NCBI GenBank assembly: GCA_946478915.1
Contig: CAMLER010000112.1
Span: forward strand, 1-10,606
Source of the DNA: an uncultured Chryseolinea sp.
Lineage (GTDB): Bacteria; Bacteroidota; Bacteroidia; Cytophagales; Cyclobacteriaceae
Direction: 5' to 3'
Length of the DNA stretch: 10,606 nt
The notes under the pieces are model-generated. The model had not been told where the DNA came from. It saw nothing but the letters and a program-made list of their open reading frames with translations, and made no database searches. Position numbers and translations under genes: made by a program. Positions 1 to 6,614 of this stretch are shown in pieces (positions within the stretch are counted from its first letter, which is position 1; every line of letters begins with the position of its first letter).

Positions 1-146
1 TCCCTGGCATTTTGTGGGAATTTTAAGGCTTTAGCCAATTGTTGAGCTTCTTTCAGCAAGTCGTCGATGTTTCGATCGTCAACTTTGAAATGTTCTGCAT
101 TTAAAGCAGGAAGTCCTCTTTCCTTTTGACTGGTTCCTTTGCTCAT
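1..146 (-). CDS. Probable eCIS baseplate protein, Afp11 / baseplate J-like (N-terminal part only)
   Basis: The gene starts at an ATG (144-146) one base after the TAG stop of the gp25-like gene and runs open off the left edge, giving 48 complete codons. The start MSKGTSQKERGLPAL and the acidic, leucine-rich stretch with KVDDRNIDDLLKEAQQLAKAL (about residues 22-42) resemble the N-terminus of the large baseplate proteins that follow gp25 in eCIS clusters (Afp11/Pvc11, related to phage baseplate J/gp47). In that family the protein joins the inner baseplate around the spike to the sheath. The identification rests mainly on gene order and a short N-terminal resemblance; the diagnostic baseplate J domain would lie outside the window. 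The one-base spacing implies translation coupled to the upstream gene. Confidence 0.6.
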   Translation of the reverse strand, partial: MSKGTSQKERGLPALNAEHFKVDDRNIDDLLKEAQQLAKALKFPQNAR

Positions 147-147
147 A

Positions 148-570
148 CTAACTGAAATATAAATCCGTGGCTTCAGTGAGCGAGAACGGATAAACTAAAT
201 TGGATCTGGTATTGGTGGCGCGGATCAAATAGACGATGTCAATAAAGATTCGGTCCGATTGATCACCTTCGAGCCTGGTGCGGATTTCCAAAACTTTAAT
301 CCTGGGCTCATGATATAAAATGGCGGATTCAATTGAATCGCGCAAAAAAGTTATGGTAGACTTGTCAGCTTTCTCAAATACCACATGATGAAGGTTGCAT
401 CCGTATTGGGGTTGCATGATGCGCTCGCCCAACCGCGTGGAAAGCAGTATGATCAGCGACTGCTGGATGTCTTCATCTTCACGGACTAAGATGGATGTTC
501 CCGTACTCCGCGAAAATCCTGGGGGAAATGCCCATCCCTGTCCCAAAAAGCTTTTTTCTTCCTTGCTCAT
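148..570 (-). CDS. gp25-like baseplate wedge protein (Afp9/Pvc9 family, GPW/gp25)
   Basis: This 140-residue protein belongs to the GPW/gp25 family (T4 gp25, TssE, Afp9), which forms the core of the baseplate wedge and provides the platform where the first sheath ring is polymerised. Visible family marks are a conserved segment after residue 31 (EDEDIQQSLIILLSTRLGER), the QYGC turn at 55-58, and the family EPR signature inside HEPR at 87-90, followed by beta strands to the C-terminus. The length is normal for the family. I chose the ATG at 568-570, two bases after the PAAR stop: an in-frame TTG further upstream would add 19 basic residues lying inside the PAAR gene, and MSKEEKSF is a natural start. 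A purine-rich AGGAT lies a few bases upstream of this ATG. The gene is sandwiched between PAAR and the Afp11-like gene. Confidence 0.9.
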   Translation of the reverse strand: MSKEEKSFLGQGWAFPPGFSRSTGTSILVREDEDIQQSLIILLSTRLGERIMQPQYGCNLHHVVFEKADKSTITFLRDSIESAILYHEPRIKVLEIRTRLEGDQSDRIFIDIVYLIRATNTRSNLVYPFSLTEATDLYFS

Positions 571-572
571 AT

Positions 573-851
573 TTATCCTATCATTACCGTTGGACTTCCT
601 ATGGCGGCACTTGCGCCGCAAATACAAATATCTCCGACTCTAATCGCCGGACGGCCACCGATCAAAACAGTCATGCTTCCCATGGGAAACGGGCTGACGG
701 TTGGTTGATGTGATACAGGAGGCAAGACACAGGTGTGCAGATCCAGAACGACAGCAGCAGGCTGTCCCCCGATCAACACGTTGCTAACGCCCGGACCCGT
801 TATGGTACCACCGTGTGTAGTAATATCTCCTAGTCTTGCAGCTGGTGGCAT
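573..851 (-). CDS. PAAR-domain spike tip protein (Afp10/Pvc10-like)
   Basis: The 92-residue product is a stand-alone PAAR protein, which caps the VgrG-like spike with a sharp cone and helps pierce the target membrane. It begins MPPAARLGDITTHGG and has two pseudo-symmetric halves, each with a VLIGG(Q/R)PA element (about residues 25-33 and 62-69), as expected for PAAR repeats. His13, His39, Cys41, His48, Cys76 and Cys78 are candidates for the metal site at the tip; which of them bind metal is inferred. The start is the ATG at 849-851, six bases after the VgrG stop; a TTG two codons upstream is less likely. There is no extension at either end, so this is a plain tip and not an effector-carrying PAAR. 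It lies between the spike and gp25 genes. Confidence 0.93.
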   Translation of the reverse strand: MPPAARLGDITTHGGTITGPGVSNVLIGGQPAAVVLDLHTCVLPPVSHQPTVSPFPMGSMTVLIGGRPAIRVGDICICGASAAIGSPTVMIG

Positions 852-857
852 TTTCAA

Positions 858-2573
858 TTAATTAATTTGAACCAATGATCCTTTCAACACGGCGATCGCG
901 CTGGATTTTACTTCTGCTCCTGCATTTCCTTCAGCGGCAAATTTCCCAGTGGCTTTGCACTGCACATTAAGGCCGTCAACGTCCAGGTTTTTCATGGCAC
1001 TTAGCTTTAAGTCTTTTGAGCTCTTCAGTGTTATTCCCTGATCGTTCATTTCTATTTTATTCTGATTGGAATCCTCGAGCAGGATCTTCTTGCCTTCGTC
1101 ATCCAGCTTAATCTGCTGACCCCCTGGCGTCGTAATGCTGATTATTTTTTTTTCATCATCCCATAGAATTTTCAGACCGCTTTTCGAGATAATTCCTTTT
1201 TGAAAATTATCATCAGCCAATTGCATTGGAGAAGATTTTCCACTGCTATGCAATACACCTAATATCACTGGCTTTCTGGGGTCATCATTTAGAAAAGCAA
1301 CAATTACTTCATCTCCAATCTCTGGCGCAAAGCACATTCCATAGTCACGCCCTGCGTAGCTCTTTGCCTGCTGAGCCCAGATACCATCGCCGTCGTTGCT
1401 GATAATAGGAATGCGGACTTTGATCCGGAATTCGTTTTCCGGGTCTTGTTCAAGTTGTGTGACCACGCCAATCTGCAATCCATTTACTGCTGGGAGCATT
1501 CCACCGGCAGGAAGCGGATTAAAATTTTGTTGTTGAGAAAACCAGTTAGAGGGCAACCCGAATTGAACATGCGTATTCCAATTTCCCTGAGTCATTTCGT
1601 GTCGTATTCCGGTTACGTAAGCTTTTCCGGAAAAGCGATCACCGAACCCAGATAGCTCGATGATCCTTCCAGCATATAATGAGGCGTTGCCTCTAATGTT
1701 TACATTTCCTACTACTTTTGAAAGTTCATTTCTGCGGGCTTTAGCTTTTGCCCATTGCGTAAGCTCCTCCATGGGTAGACTCGCTGTGTGTTGAAGCAGG
1801 TATGCATCCGGGTTGAGAACGTCCGCCAGTTGTTTAGAGGAAATATTTCCAATTTCATTCTTGAAGTCAACGTTCACCTGCGTGGAGACAATTTCCTGAT
1901 CTGCGGACGACCACGATTTACTTTCCACTTCCGAAAATTGACTTTCGCTATCCATGATGGCATCGAAGCTAATTACATTCATACCATACTCGCACTTGAC
2001 TGCCTCTCCATCCATTGCGGGTGGTCTTACCGTTAGCTTTTCGCTATCAAACAATATCAGATTTCCATTGGATTCGACCCGGGACATGATGAAATCCCAG
2101 TCTGTGCTTTCATACTGCACCAGTTGAGTATGGGTAAAATCTGACATACCTTCTACGCTGTTCGACACATTTGCCTCCTGGAGTAATTGGGTAACCGCAT
2201 CTTTGTCGTTTACATCGAAGAAGAAATGATTCTTCTTTTTAGTGGTGAGCTTTACAACAGGATGTTTGCAAACAATTTCCAGGTATGAAGCATTCGACTC
2301 GCGAATCTTGATTGACATTTTTACCACGATCCCTTTGAACACATTCTCCACTTTGGATTCAAACCCCAGATCAATTTCTATTTTCTTACCAGGTTTGAAA
2401 AAGTCCTGGTTGCTAATGACAAAATCCTGCTTGCTGACATCGCCATCAAGCAAGAGGATGTCGGCCCGTGGAATTCTATTTGCCTCATTGATAACGACAA
2501 TGCTTTTTACCTTGAAGCTTTCTTTAAACTCTTCCCCATCAGATCGCAAGGTATAGCTGACGACATTTTTCAT
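858..2573 (-). CDS. VgrG-like spike protein (Afp8/Pvc8 family)
   Basis: This 571-residue protein forms the trimeric central spike that sits under the tube and carries the PAAR tip. The N-terminal ~350 residues look like the gp27-like / phage late control gene D domains. Residues from about 359 to 450 form the gp5-type OB-fold, with strands such as IGVVTQLEQDP, FRIKVRIPI, the GIWAQQAKSYAG loop and GDEVIVAFLNDDPRKPVILG. The remaining ~120 residues consist of short strands with repeating polar/hydrophobic alternation (for example KIEMNDQGITLKSSKDLKLS), as in the triple beta-helix needle. The length is typical for eCIS spikes, and there is no C-terminal effector domain. Its ATG overlaps the stop of the LysM gene by four bases (ATGA), so translation is coupled; PAAR follows after six bases. 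Confidence 0.95.
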   Translation of the reverse strand: MKNVVSYTLRSDGEEFKESFKVKSIVVINEANRIPRADILLLDGDVSKQDFVISNQDFFKPGKKIEIDLGFESKVENVFKGIVVKMSIKIRESNASYLEIVCKHPVVKLTTKKKNHFFFDVNDKDAVTQLLQEANVSNSVEGMSDFTHTQLVQYESTDWDFIMSRVESNGNLILFDSEKLTVRPPAMDGEAVKCEYGMNVISFDAIMDSESQFSEVESKSWSSADQEIVSTQVNVDFKNEIGNISSKQLADVLNPDAYLLQHTASLPMEELTQWAKAKARRNELSKVVGNVNIRGNASLYAGRIIELSGFGDRFSGKAYVTGIRHEMTQGNWNTHVQFGLPSNWFSQQQNFNPLPAGGMLPAVNGLQIGVVTQLEQDPENEFRIKVRIPIISNDGDGIWAQQAKSYAGRDYGMCFAPEIGDEVIVAFLNDDPRKPVILGVLHSSGKSSPMQLADDNFQKGIISKSGLKILWDDEKKIISITTPGGQQIKLDDEGKKILLEDSNQNKIEMNDQGITLKSSKDLKLSAMKNLDVDGLNVQCKATGKFAAEGNAGAEVKSSAIAVLKGSLVQIN

Positions 2574-3241
2574 TTGGCGGTTTTATCGATTGGTGGAAAA
2601 ACGATTCTCATGTTCGGTCGGATGCTGCGAAAGTTTTTCAACCCGTTGTACTTCGCCACTTGAACATATAAGGAGGGGTCGCCGTATATTTTGTAACTCA
2701 TATAGGGAAGAGTATCTCCTTCTTTCACATAACGTATGTGCGTGAGATCGGGAGAATTTTTTCCCTGCTCAGCTGACCTTCTCTTTTCATCCACCACCTG
2801 CATAAACGTAGCATTGATCATCGCTCTTAATGGGGTGCCATCGGGCTTGAAAAGCGTGTAGTCGATCTTCAGCTCCTTTAACACGCAATTGAATGAGAGG
2901 TCTCCCCAAATCAGTTTCAAAAAGTTCGGTCGGTGGATATCACCTTCAATTTTGTAAACCGTTTTCTTAAATTCTTCAATACCTTTTTGAATATCCTTCG
3001 AACCCGGAACGACACCGGTGCCGTCGAATAGAAATTCGAATTGAAGTTCTTCAGGAGGGGTGCGATTAAAAGGGGGATTATTGCCCTGTGTGCCCTGTTC
3101 TTGCTCTTGATTGTACTCCACTTTTATTGACCGGGAATATTTATCAGGATTGACAGGAACGGAAATAGTTTGATCCTGCTCCTGAAAACGATCGTCTTTA
3201 TAGGAGATGATTTGAAGTTTGCTGAGGTTACCTTCTGCCAT
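2570..3241 (-). CDS. LysM-domain contractile injection baseplate/tube protein (Afp7/Pvc7 family)
   Basis: The 223-residue protein has the two-part layout of Afp7/Pvc7. An N-terminal CIS tube-like domain (roughly residues 5-150, including NPDKYSRSIKVEY and the LQFEFLFDGTG strand) is followed by a C-terminal LysM module (about 171-217: YVKEGDTLPYMSYKIYGDPS and then NMRIVFPP). In this family it links the spike hub to the first tube ring, similar to T4 gp53/gp54-type baseplate parts; the LysM fold is structural here and need not bind peptidoglycan. A Gln/Glu/Asn/Pro-rich loop lies at about 44-63. Its ATG shares one base with the TAA of the DUF5908 gene (TAATG), and its own TGA overlaps the spike ATG, so three consecutive genes are translationally coupled. 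The family call is firm; the exact position in the particle is inferred from relatives. Confidence 0.93.
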   Translation of the reverse strand: MAEGNLSKLQIISYKDDRFQEQDQTISVPVNPDKYSRSIKVEYNQEQEQGTQGNNPPFNRTPPEELQFEFLFDGTGVVPGSKDIQKGIEEFKKTVYKIEGDIHRPNFLKLIWGDLSFNCVLKELKIDYTLFKPDGTPLRAMINATFMQVVDEKRRSAEQGKNSPDLTHIRYVKEGDTLPYMSYKIYGDPSLYVQVAKYNGLKNFRSIRPNMRIVFPPIDKTAK

Positions 3242-3423
3242 TATCGCTCGTTTTTAATCTTCAGGATTTCGATAACCTGCTCGACACATCGATTTATTAT
3301 TTGCTCGTCCCTCGCTGCATCCCCCTGGTTTGATCCGCCTGTCGGTGCTGTTTTTCCATTGGTTTTTTCGGACTCGTCGCGAACCGAAGCACGAATGATT
3401 AGTTCTTTGATTTCAATAGGCAT
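3241..3423 (-). CDS. DUF5908 small eCIS protein (Afp6/Pvc6-like position)
   Basis: This 60-residue protein starts MPIEIKELIIRASV, the hallmark start of the DUF5908 family found between tube and LysM genes in eCIS clusters. The layout is a conserved N-terminal strand (1-14), a polar Gly/Ser/Thr/Asn-rich linker (about 16-38) that is probably disordered, and a C-terminal amphipathic helix (about 39-60, with IINRCVEQVIEILKIK). I chose the ATG at 3421-3423. The longer reading from 3507 would overlap the tube gene by 74 bases and add 28 residues unlike the family. The gene begins 10 bases after the tube stop, and its TAA shares one base with the next ATG. Its role is not well established; a chaperone or minor adaptor for tube or baseplate assembly is a guess from position. 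Confidence 0.88.
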   Translation of the reverse strand: MPIEIKELIIRASVRDESEKTNGKTAPTGGSNQGDAARDEQIINRCVEQVIEILKIKNER

Positions 3424-3433
3424 AGCCAGTTCG

Positions 3434-3877
3434 TTATAAATTCTTAACTGTAAAGTAGTGATAGTTAAGCTCCATACTTTCGATGAGCAGTTCGCTGCTT
3501 TCGGCATTCAATCCCGCGAACGACCACTTTACCGGATAGGCATGAACGACGTTCCACGAACAAAGCTCATTGTGTTCTTCATTGAGGAGACTTACTAAAA
3601 GGTTTTGTGGATCGAAGTTCAGATTTTCAATTGCCTCTCTGCACCAATTGGTGATCTTGGAATTTTTTATTATGCCGCGTTTCAATACCAAATTGTCATA
3701 GGAAGTCTTTTTCGGCAATTTGTGTGTAAAGCGATTCTCACCTCCTTCATTGAAGTCTTCGGTATTCATGGTAACTGACAGTCCTGTTACCTCCTGAAAA
3801 CGGGTATCGGATTCGTCGGAAAATTTTTCAAACTTTACTACGAAGTGAAACCCGGGCGGCGGATAATAATTAGCCAT
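3434..3877 (-). CDS. Inner tube protein 2 (gp19/Hcp-like, Afp5/Afp1 family)
   Basis: The 147-residue protein is a phage T4 gp19-type tail tube subunit, which stacks in hexameric rings to form the rigid needle inside the sheath. It begins MANYYPPPGFHFVVKF and carries the family elements FQEVTGLSV (27-35), LVLKRG (63-68), SLLNEEH (96-102), W108-NVVHAYP and ESMEL (133-137). It is a diverged paralogue of the neighbouring tube protein, sharing this skeleton but with a longer loop after residue 19 and two cysteines (Cys79, Cys106) that the other lacks. By analogy with Afp/PVC, one tube paralogue probably forms the bulk of the tube and the other the baseplate-proximal ring; position next to the baseplate genes suggests this is the baseplate-proximal one. 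Its ATG lies inside the end of the upstream tube gene (8-base overlap). Confidence 0.93.
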   Translation of the reverse strand: MANYYPPPGFHFVVKFEKFSDESDTRFQEVTGLSVTMNTEDFNEGGENRFTHKLPKKTSYDNLVLKRGIIKNSKITNWCREAIENLNFDPQNLLVSLLNEEHNELCSWNVVHAYPVKWSFAGLNAESSELLIESMELNYHYFTVKNL

Positions 3878-4304
3878 TGTCTATCGTCAATCCTTCGTGA
3901 ACGATCTCCATGGTTTCGATGGCAATGCTATTATCGTCGGCCTTTAAATCGGTTGGTTGAATCTTGGAAGGCCATGCGTTTTTCACTTTCCACGTTATGA
4001 TCGGCGTATGTTCTTCATTTAAAAGACTAATGGTGATGTCTCTTCGATCAACGGTTTCCAATTTGTTGGAAACCCACCATTTGTAAAAGTCATTATCTTT
4101 CTTGAATGACCCTCGTTTCAAGGTGATGTTACTATACTTGGCCAAGCCAGGCATTTTGAGTTTTGAGTACTCTTTGCTGGAGCCGTCGCGGTACTCGATT
4201 ACTTCCCGTTCGACATCAAGTCCGCTGACTTCTGTAAAACCAATCTTAGATGCTCCCCACTCCACCTGGAAGTGAAATTTGGGAATAGGATATTCATTTG
4301 CCAT
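3870..4304 (-). CDS. Inner tube protein 1 (gp19/Hcp-like)
   Basis: The 144-residue protein is a gp19-family tube subunit. Visible marks are MANEYPIPKFHFQVEWG at the N-terminus, FTEVSGLDVE (23-32), ITLKRG (60-65), SLLNEEH (93-99), the W105-KVKNAWP strand and ETMEI (130-134). The length is normal for the family. It lies directly after the sheath gene with a 38-base gap and overlaps the second tube gene by 8 bases. By its position next to the sheath gene it is the better candidate for the abundant tube subunit, though sequence alone cannot decide this. No fused effector or extra domain is present, so any cargo would have to be loaded in the lumen. Confidence 0.93.
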   Translation of the reverse strand: MANEYPIPKFHFQVEWGASKIGFTEVSGLDVEREVIEYRDGSSKEYSKLKMPGLAKYSNITLKRGSFKKDNDFYKWWVSNKLETVDRRDITISLLNEEHTPIITWKVKNAWPSKIQPTDLKADDNSIAIETMEIVHEGLTIDNG

Positions 4305-4342
4305 AATGTTTTAATATTTAGAATTGAATGGATTATGATTAA

Positions 4343-5686
4343 CTAGGATTCTTGCATTTTTTGTGAAAATCTTAACACAATGAATTCAGCAGGTCTTACT
4401 ACTGCCAAACCGATTTCCACATTCATGATACCATTTAACAAGTCGTCGCGTGTGATGGTGACATCGAGTCCAATCTTGACAAAAAACGCTTCCTGAGTTG
4501 TGGCTCCTGCCAACGCACCCTGACGCCATAAGTTGCTTAGAAAATTTTCGATCATCGTGCTTACCCTTACCCACGTGTTAGCATCATTTGGTTCGAAGAC
4601 GAATTGCTGCGCTGCTTTTTTGACAGACTCCTCTACAAAGTTGTAGAATCTGCGCACGTTCACGTAACGCCATTCATTGTCGTTACCGGCCAATGTACGC
4701 GCACCCCAGACGAGCACACCCTGATCAGTAAATGCCCGGATGGCATTAATAGATTTCCCTCCTTCGGTATGAATATTGAGTTCAGCCTGTTCCTCGTGAG
4801 AGATTTTGGTGACGCAGCTGCTCACAAGATTCAGGCTGACATTAGCGGGTGCTTTCCAAACACCGCGAGTTGAGTCAACAGTACAGTAGACGCCTGCGAT
4901 AGCTGCACTCGGTGGTAAGGTTAACGTTTGATCTTTGATAGACTTAATCATTATCTGACGTTCGAGGTGGCCTGAACCGATGTTCGAATTCTTAAGACTT
5001 CTTGGAGCGGGACCATCTCCAGCAGGAGCTGGTGTAGTTGCATTCTTGAATTCAATATCGTCGTCGTTGACCAACGCATATTTGCTTATCGATGTATTTA
5101 AATACGGGTAGTACGCCGCTCCATACCGGAGATTATTCATGCCGATTCCATTCCGGAAATCCCTTACAGCATTTTCTGAATCCGGAACATCCAGGATTAC
5201 AAACCGGTCCATCAAGTTCGCGGCCTGGGCTAGCGCTGCCTGATAAACATCCATGGTGCCCTGAAAATTTAGCTCGGTGGCCTCCGGCATTACGATCAAA
5301 GTAGGCTCATCTTCCTTTGCCAGGACGGCCAGCGCGTCGATGAAATCGTCCTTTGACGGATTGTCTGGTTTTTGACCTAAAGAAATCACATAACATTTAC
5401 CGCCACCGTTAGCAAAGTAAAGTTGCATGTGATAATAGAGTTGATTTCTGGAAAAATCTTCTTCGATTTTCTTTTCATTAACAATAAAGGTAAGTTCCCA
5501 TTTTTCTAAAGAGAATATCTCTTCAAATTCAAGTAACGATCTAATCTTGACGGCTTTCAGCCTTTGGTCATCCTTGTCGGTGTAACCAATGAATGCAGGA
5601 ACAGCGGTATCAACGGCCGCGATAGCAGGCGGGAAGAAGGTTATTTCTTCGATGTAGACTCCAGGGGTTTTTTTTGTTGCAAGCAT
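4343..5686 (-). CDS. Contractile tail sheath protein
   Basis: The 447-residue protein is a phage-type contractile sheath subunit that surrounds the tube and drives it forward on contraction. The N-terminus MLATKKTPGVYIEEITFFPP is the classic sheath start (the strand that links subunits), followed by AVPAFIGYT. The C-terminal sheath domain includes DQGVLVWGARTLAGNDNEWR, the RRFYNFVEES helix and the last strand PAEFIVLRFSQKM. At 447 residues it is on the short side, consistent with a sheath lacking large outer insertions. It is the only sheath gene in view, whereas Afp and PVC have three paralogues. The ATG (5684-5686) is preceded by AT-rich sequence with no clear Shine-Dalgarno, common for highly expressed Bacteroidota genes. 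It follows the cap gene after a 117-base gap, the widest inside the operon. Confidence 0.96.
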   Translation of the reverse strand: MLATKKTPGVYIEEITFFPPAIAAVDTAVPAFIGYTDKDDQRLKAVKIRSLLEFEEIFSLEKWELTFIVNEKKIEEDFSRNQLYYHMQLYFANGGGKCYVISLGQKPDNPSKDDFIDALAVLAKEDEPTLIVMPEATELNFQGTMDVYQAALAQAANLMDRFVILDVPDSENAVRDFRNGIGMNNLRYGAAYYPYLNTSISKYALVNDDDIEFKNATTPAPAGDGPAPRSLKNSNIGSGHLERQIMIKSIKDQTLTLPPSAAIAGVYCTVDSTRGVWKAPANVSLNLVSSCVTKISHEEQAELNIHTEGGKSINAIRAFTDQGVLVWGARTLAGNDNEWRYVNVRRFYNFVEESVKKAAQQFVFEPNDANTWVRVSTMIENFLSNLWRQGALAGATTQEAFFVKIGLDVTITRDDLLNGIMNVEIGLAVVRPAEFIVLRFSQKMQES

Positions 5687-5803
5687 AATATTAAACTTTA
5701 TTAATTAGTCGGAAGAGAGAATACCATAAAGTATAAATGACCTTTAAGATTCGTAATAAAACGACCTAATGATAAATACCTGCGCGCAGTCGCGTTGCGA
5801 CTT
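5687..5803 (-). promoter_or_regulatory. Gap between cap and sheath genes with a short hairpin after the cap stop codon
   Basis: This 117-base, mostly AT-rich gap has no gene. Immediately after the cap TGA (5804-5806) the sequence AGTCGC-GTT-GCGACT (5788-5802) can form a 6-bp hairpin with a 3-base loop in the transcript. No U-run follows it, so it is not a standard terminator. A processing or stability element, or a separate start of transcription for the sheath and tube genes, would fit the need for hundreds of sheath subunits but only one ring of cap. A weak match to the Bacteroidota -7 box lies in the gap (TACTTTAT on the minus strand), too poor to call a promoter. Confidence 0.35.
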
Positions 5804-6397
5804 TCAATGATCTTTTAGATCGTACTGTACGTTAATAGTTTTGACGGCAGGTACCTCTTGTGTCTGCGTGGAATCAAAGAATTTCAACAACCGCACTTTG
5901 TAGATGATTGAAGGAAATTGTTTGCTTCCCAAATTGCTCCACATATCAAAAACCTCCTGAAAATTGATGTCATGTAACTCAACGGTAATTCTATAGGAGT
6001 CGTTTTCGTCTGCAGTGCCGCCGGGTACGGTTCCGGTAAATGCTTTGTTGTATTGGAAAAATGTTACCGTGTCAGAAAGCAACTGCAATGCTTCACGATA
6101 ATTCTTTTTCGTTATGGCAATAAGCACATATAGGTTTAAATAAACCGGGGGTTGGTGTTTTTGGATTTGGTTTGGTGATATCTTGTTGTAAAAGGCAGAG
6201 TTTTTTAAGCTGGTTTCTTCTTCAACTTTCAATAGCGTCATCATGATCTTATTATAAAGATCATTTTTCTCATCATTTATATTGGCAATGTTACTAAGCT
6301 GAACAATTTCATTTGTTCCATTGATGGTTGCACCCCACTTTTCGAACATATTAGTGTTGAGCTGATCAGCGATGATGTTGAGAGAGGGGTAGATCAT
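5804..6397 (-). CDS. DUF4255 protein, Pvc16-like sheath terminator/cap
   Basis: The 197-residue protein matches the DUF4255 / Pvc16 N-terminal domain family, found in eCIS and some phage-like clusters. In PVC and AFP the Pvc16/Afp16 protein forms a ring that ends the tube and sheath at the distal end. Recognisable elements are LSNIANINDEK (34-44), IMMTLLKVEEETSLKN (51-66), PPVYLNLYVLIA (83-94), the NYREALQLLSDTVTFFQ helix (99-115) and LGSKQFPSIIYKVRLL (156-171). The start is an ATG (6395-6397) with AGG about ten bases upstream. It is the first gene of the minus-strand injection operon, as often in Bacteroidota eCIS loci where DUF4255 precedes the sheath. The family is certain; the cap role is by homology. 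Confidence 0.92.
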   Translation of the reverse strand: MIYPSLNIIADQLNTNMFEKWGATINGTNEIVQLSNIANINDEKNDLYNKIMMTLLKVEEETSLKNSAFYNKISPNQIQKHQPPVYLNLYVLIAITKKNYREALQLLSDTVTFFQYNKAFTGTVPGGTADENDSYRITVELHDINFQEVFDMWSNLGSKQFPSIIYKVRLLKFFDSTQTQEVPAVKTINVQYDLKDH

Positions 6398-6475
6398 AGC
6401 AATAACCTGTTATCCGATAAGAAAAACTATCGACCGATCTGTGCTGGAAGCCTGACGAATGTAGGAAAATTAATG

Positions 6476-6490
6476 ATGCATTAAATGCAT
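6476..6490. repeat. 15-nt palindrome ATGCATTAAATGCAT
   Basis: The sequence is a perfect 7-bp inverted repeat around one central base. It lies about 80 bases upstream of the first eCIS gene and borders a run of A-tracts. Its symmetry and place fit an operator for a dimeric regulator, but no such regulator gene is visible in the window, and short AT-rich palindromes also arise by chance. Confidence 0.4.
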
Positions 6491-6497
6491 GAAGTTT

Positions 6498-6574
6498 AAA
6501 AAAAATAAAAAAAATAATTTGATTACACTGATCTCAGGGAGATAAAAATGCTATTCAACTTTCTTGCTCCCTGA
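6498..6574 (-). terminator. Possible terminator-like structure: inverted repeat followed by T-tracts
   Basis: TCAGGGAG (6534-6541) and CTCCCTGA (6567-6574) form a perfect 8-bp inverted repeat with a 25-base spacer. On the minus strand it is followed, after about 16 bases, by two runs of eight T's (within 6498-6517). It lies downstream of the exported-protein gene and could end its transcript. The long loop and the gap before the T-run are untypical of an intrinsic terminator, so a regulatory role in front of the eCIS operon is an alternative. Confidence 0.3.
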
Positions 6575-6614
6575 ATTTCGTTATTTATAAAACGAATTTT
6601 TTTATTCGAAAGCG

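Noticed and set aside
571..627. Longer start (TTG at 625-627) for the gp25-like gene
   Set aside because: It lies inside the PAAR gene, adds a basic 19-residue segment unlike the family, and an ATG with a purine-rich upstream sequence exists at 568-570.
1446..2556. Plus-strand open frames opposite the spike gene (about 1446-1655, 1788-2036 and 2242-2556)
   Set aside because: They are antisense to a well-conserved VgrG-like gene, have no family resemblance and no ribosome binding sites.
3424..3507. Longer DUF5908 reading starting at 3507
   Set aside because: The added 28 codons are read within the end of the tube gene in another frame; the family starts at MPIEIKEL.
4386..5304. Frames within the sheath gene (4386-4574 minus, 4604-4873 plus and 5092-5304 plus)
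   Set aside because: The sheath frame is intact and conserved end to end; these are shadow frames with low-quality composition.
1..6397. Prophage tail or classical type VI secretion system
   Set aside because: DUF4255, DUF5908 and a LysM Afp7-type protein with a stand-alone PAAR point to eCIS, and no capsid, terminase, TssB/TssC pair or Tss membrane-complex genes are present in the window.
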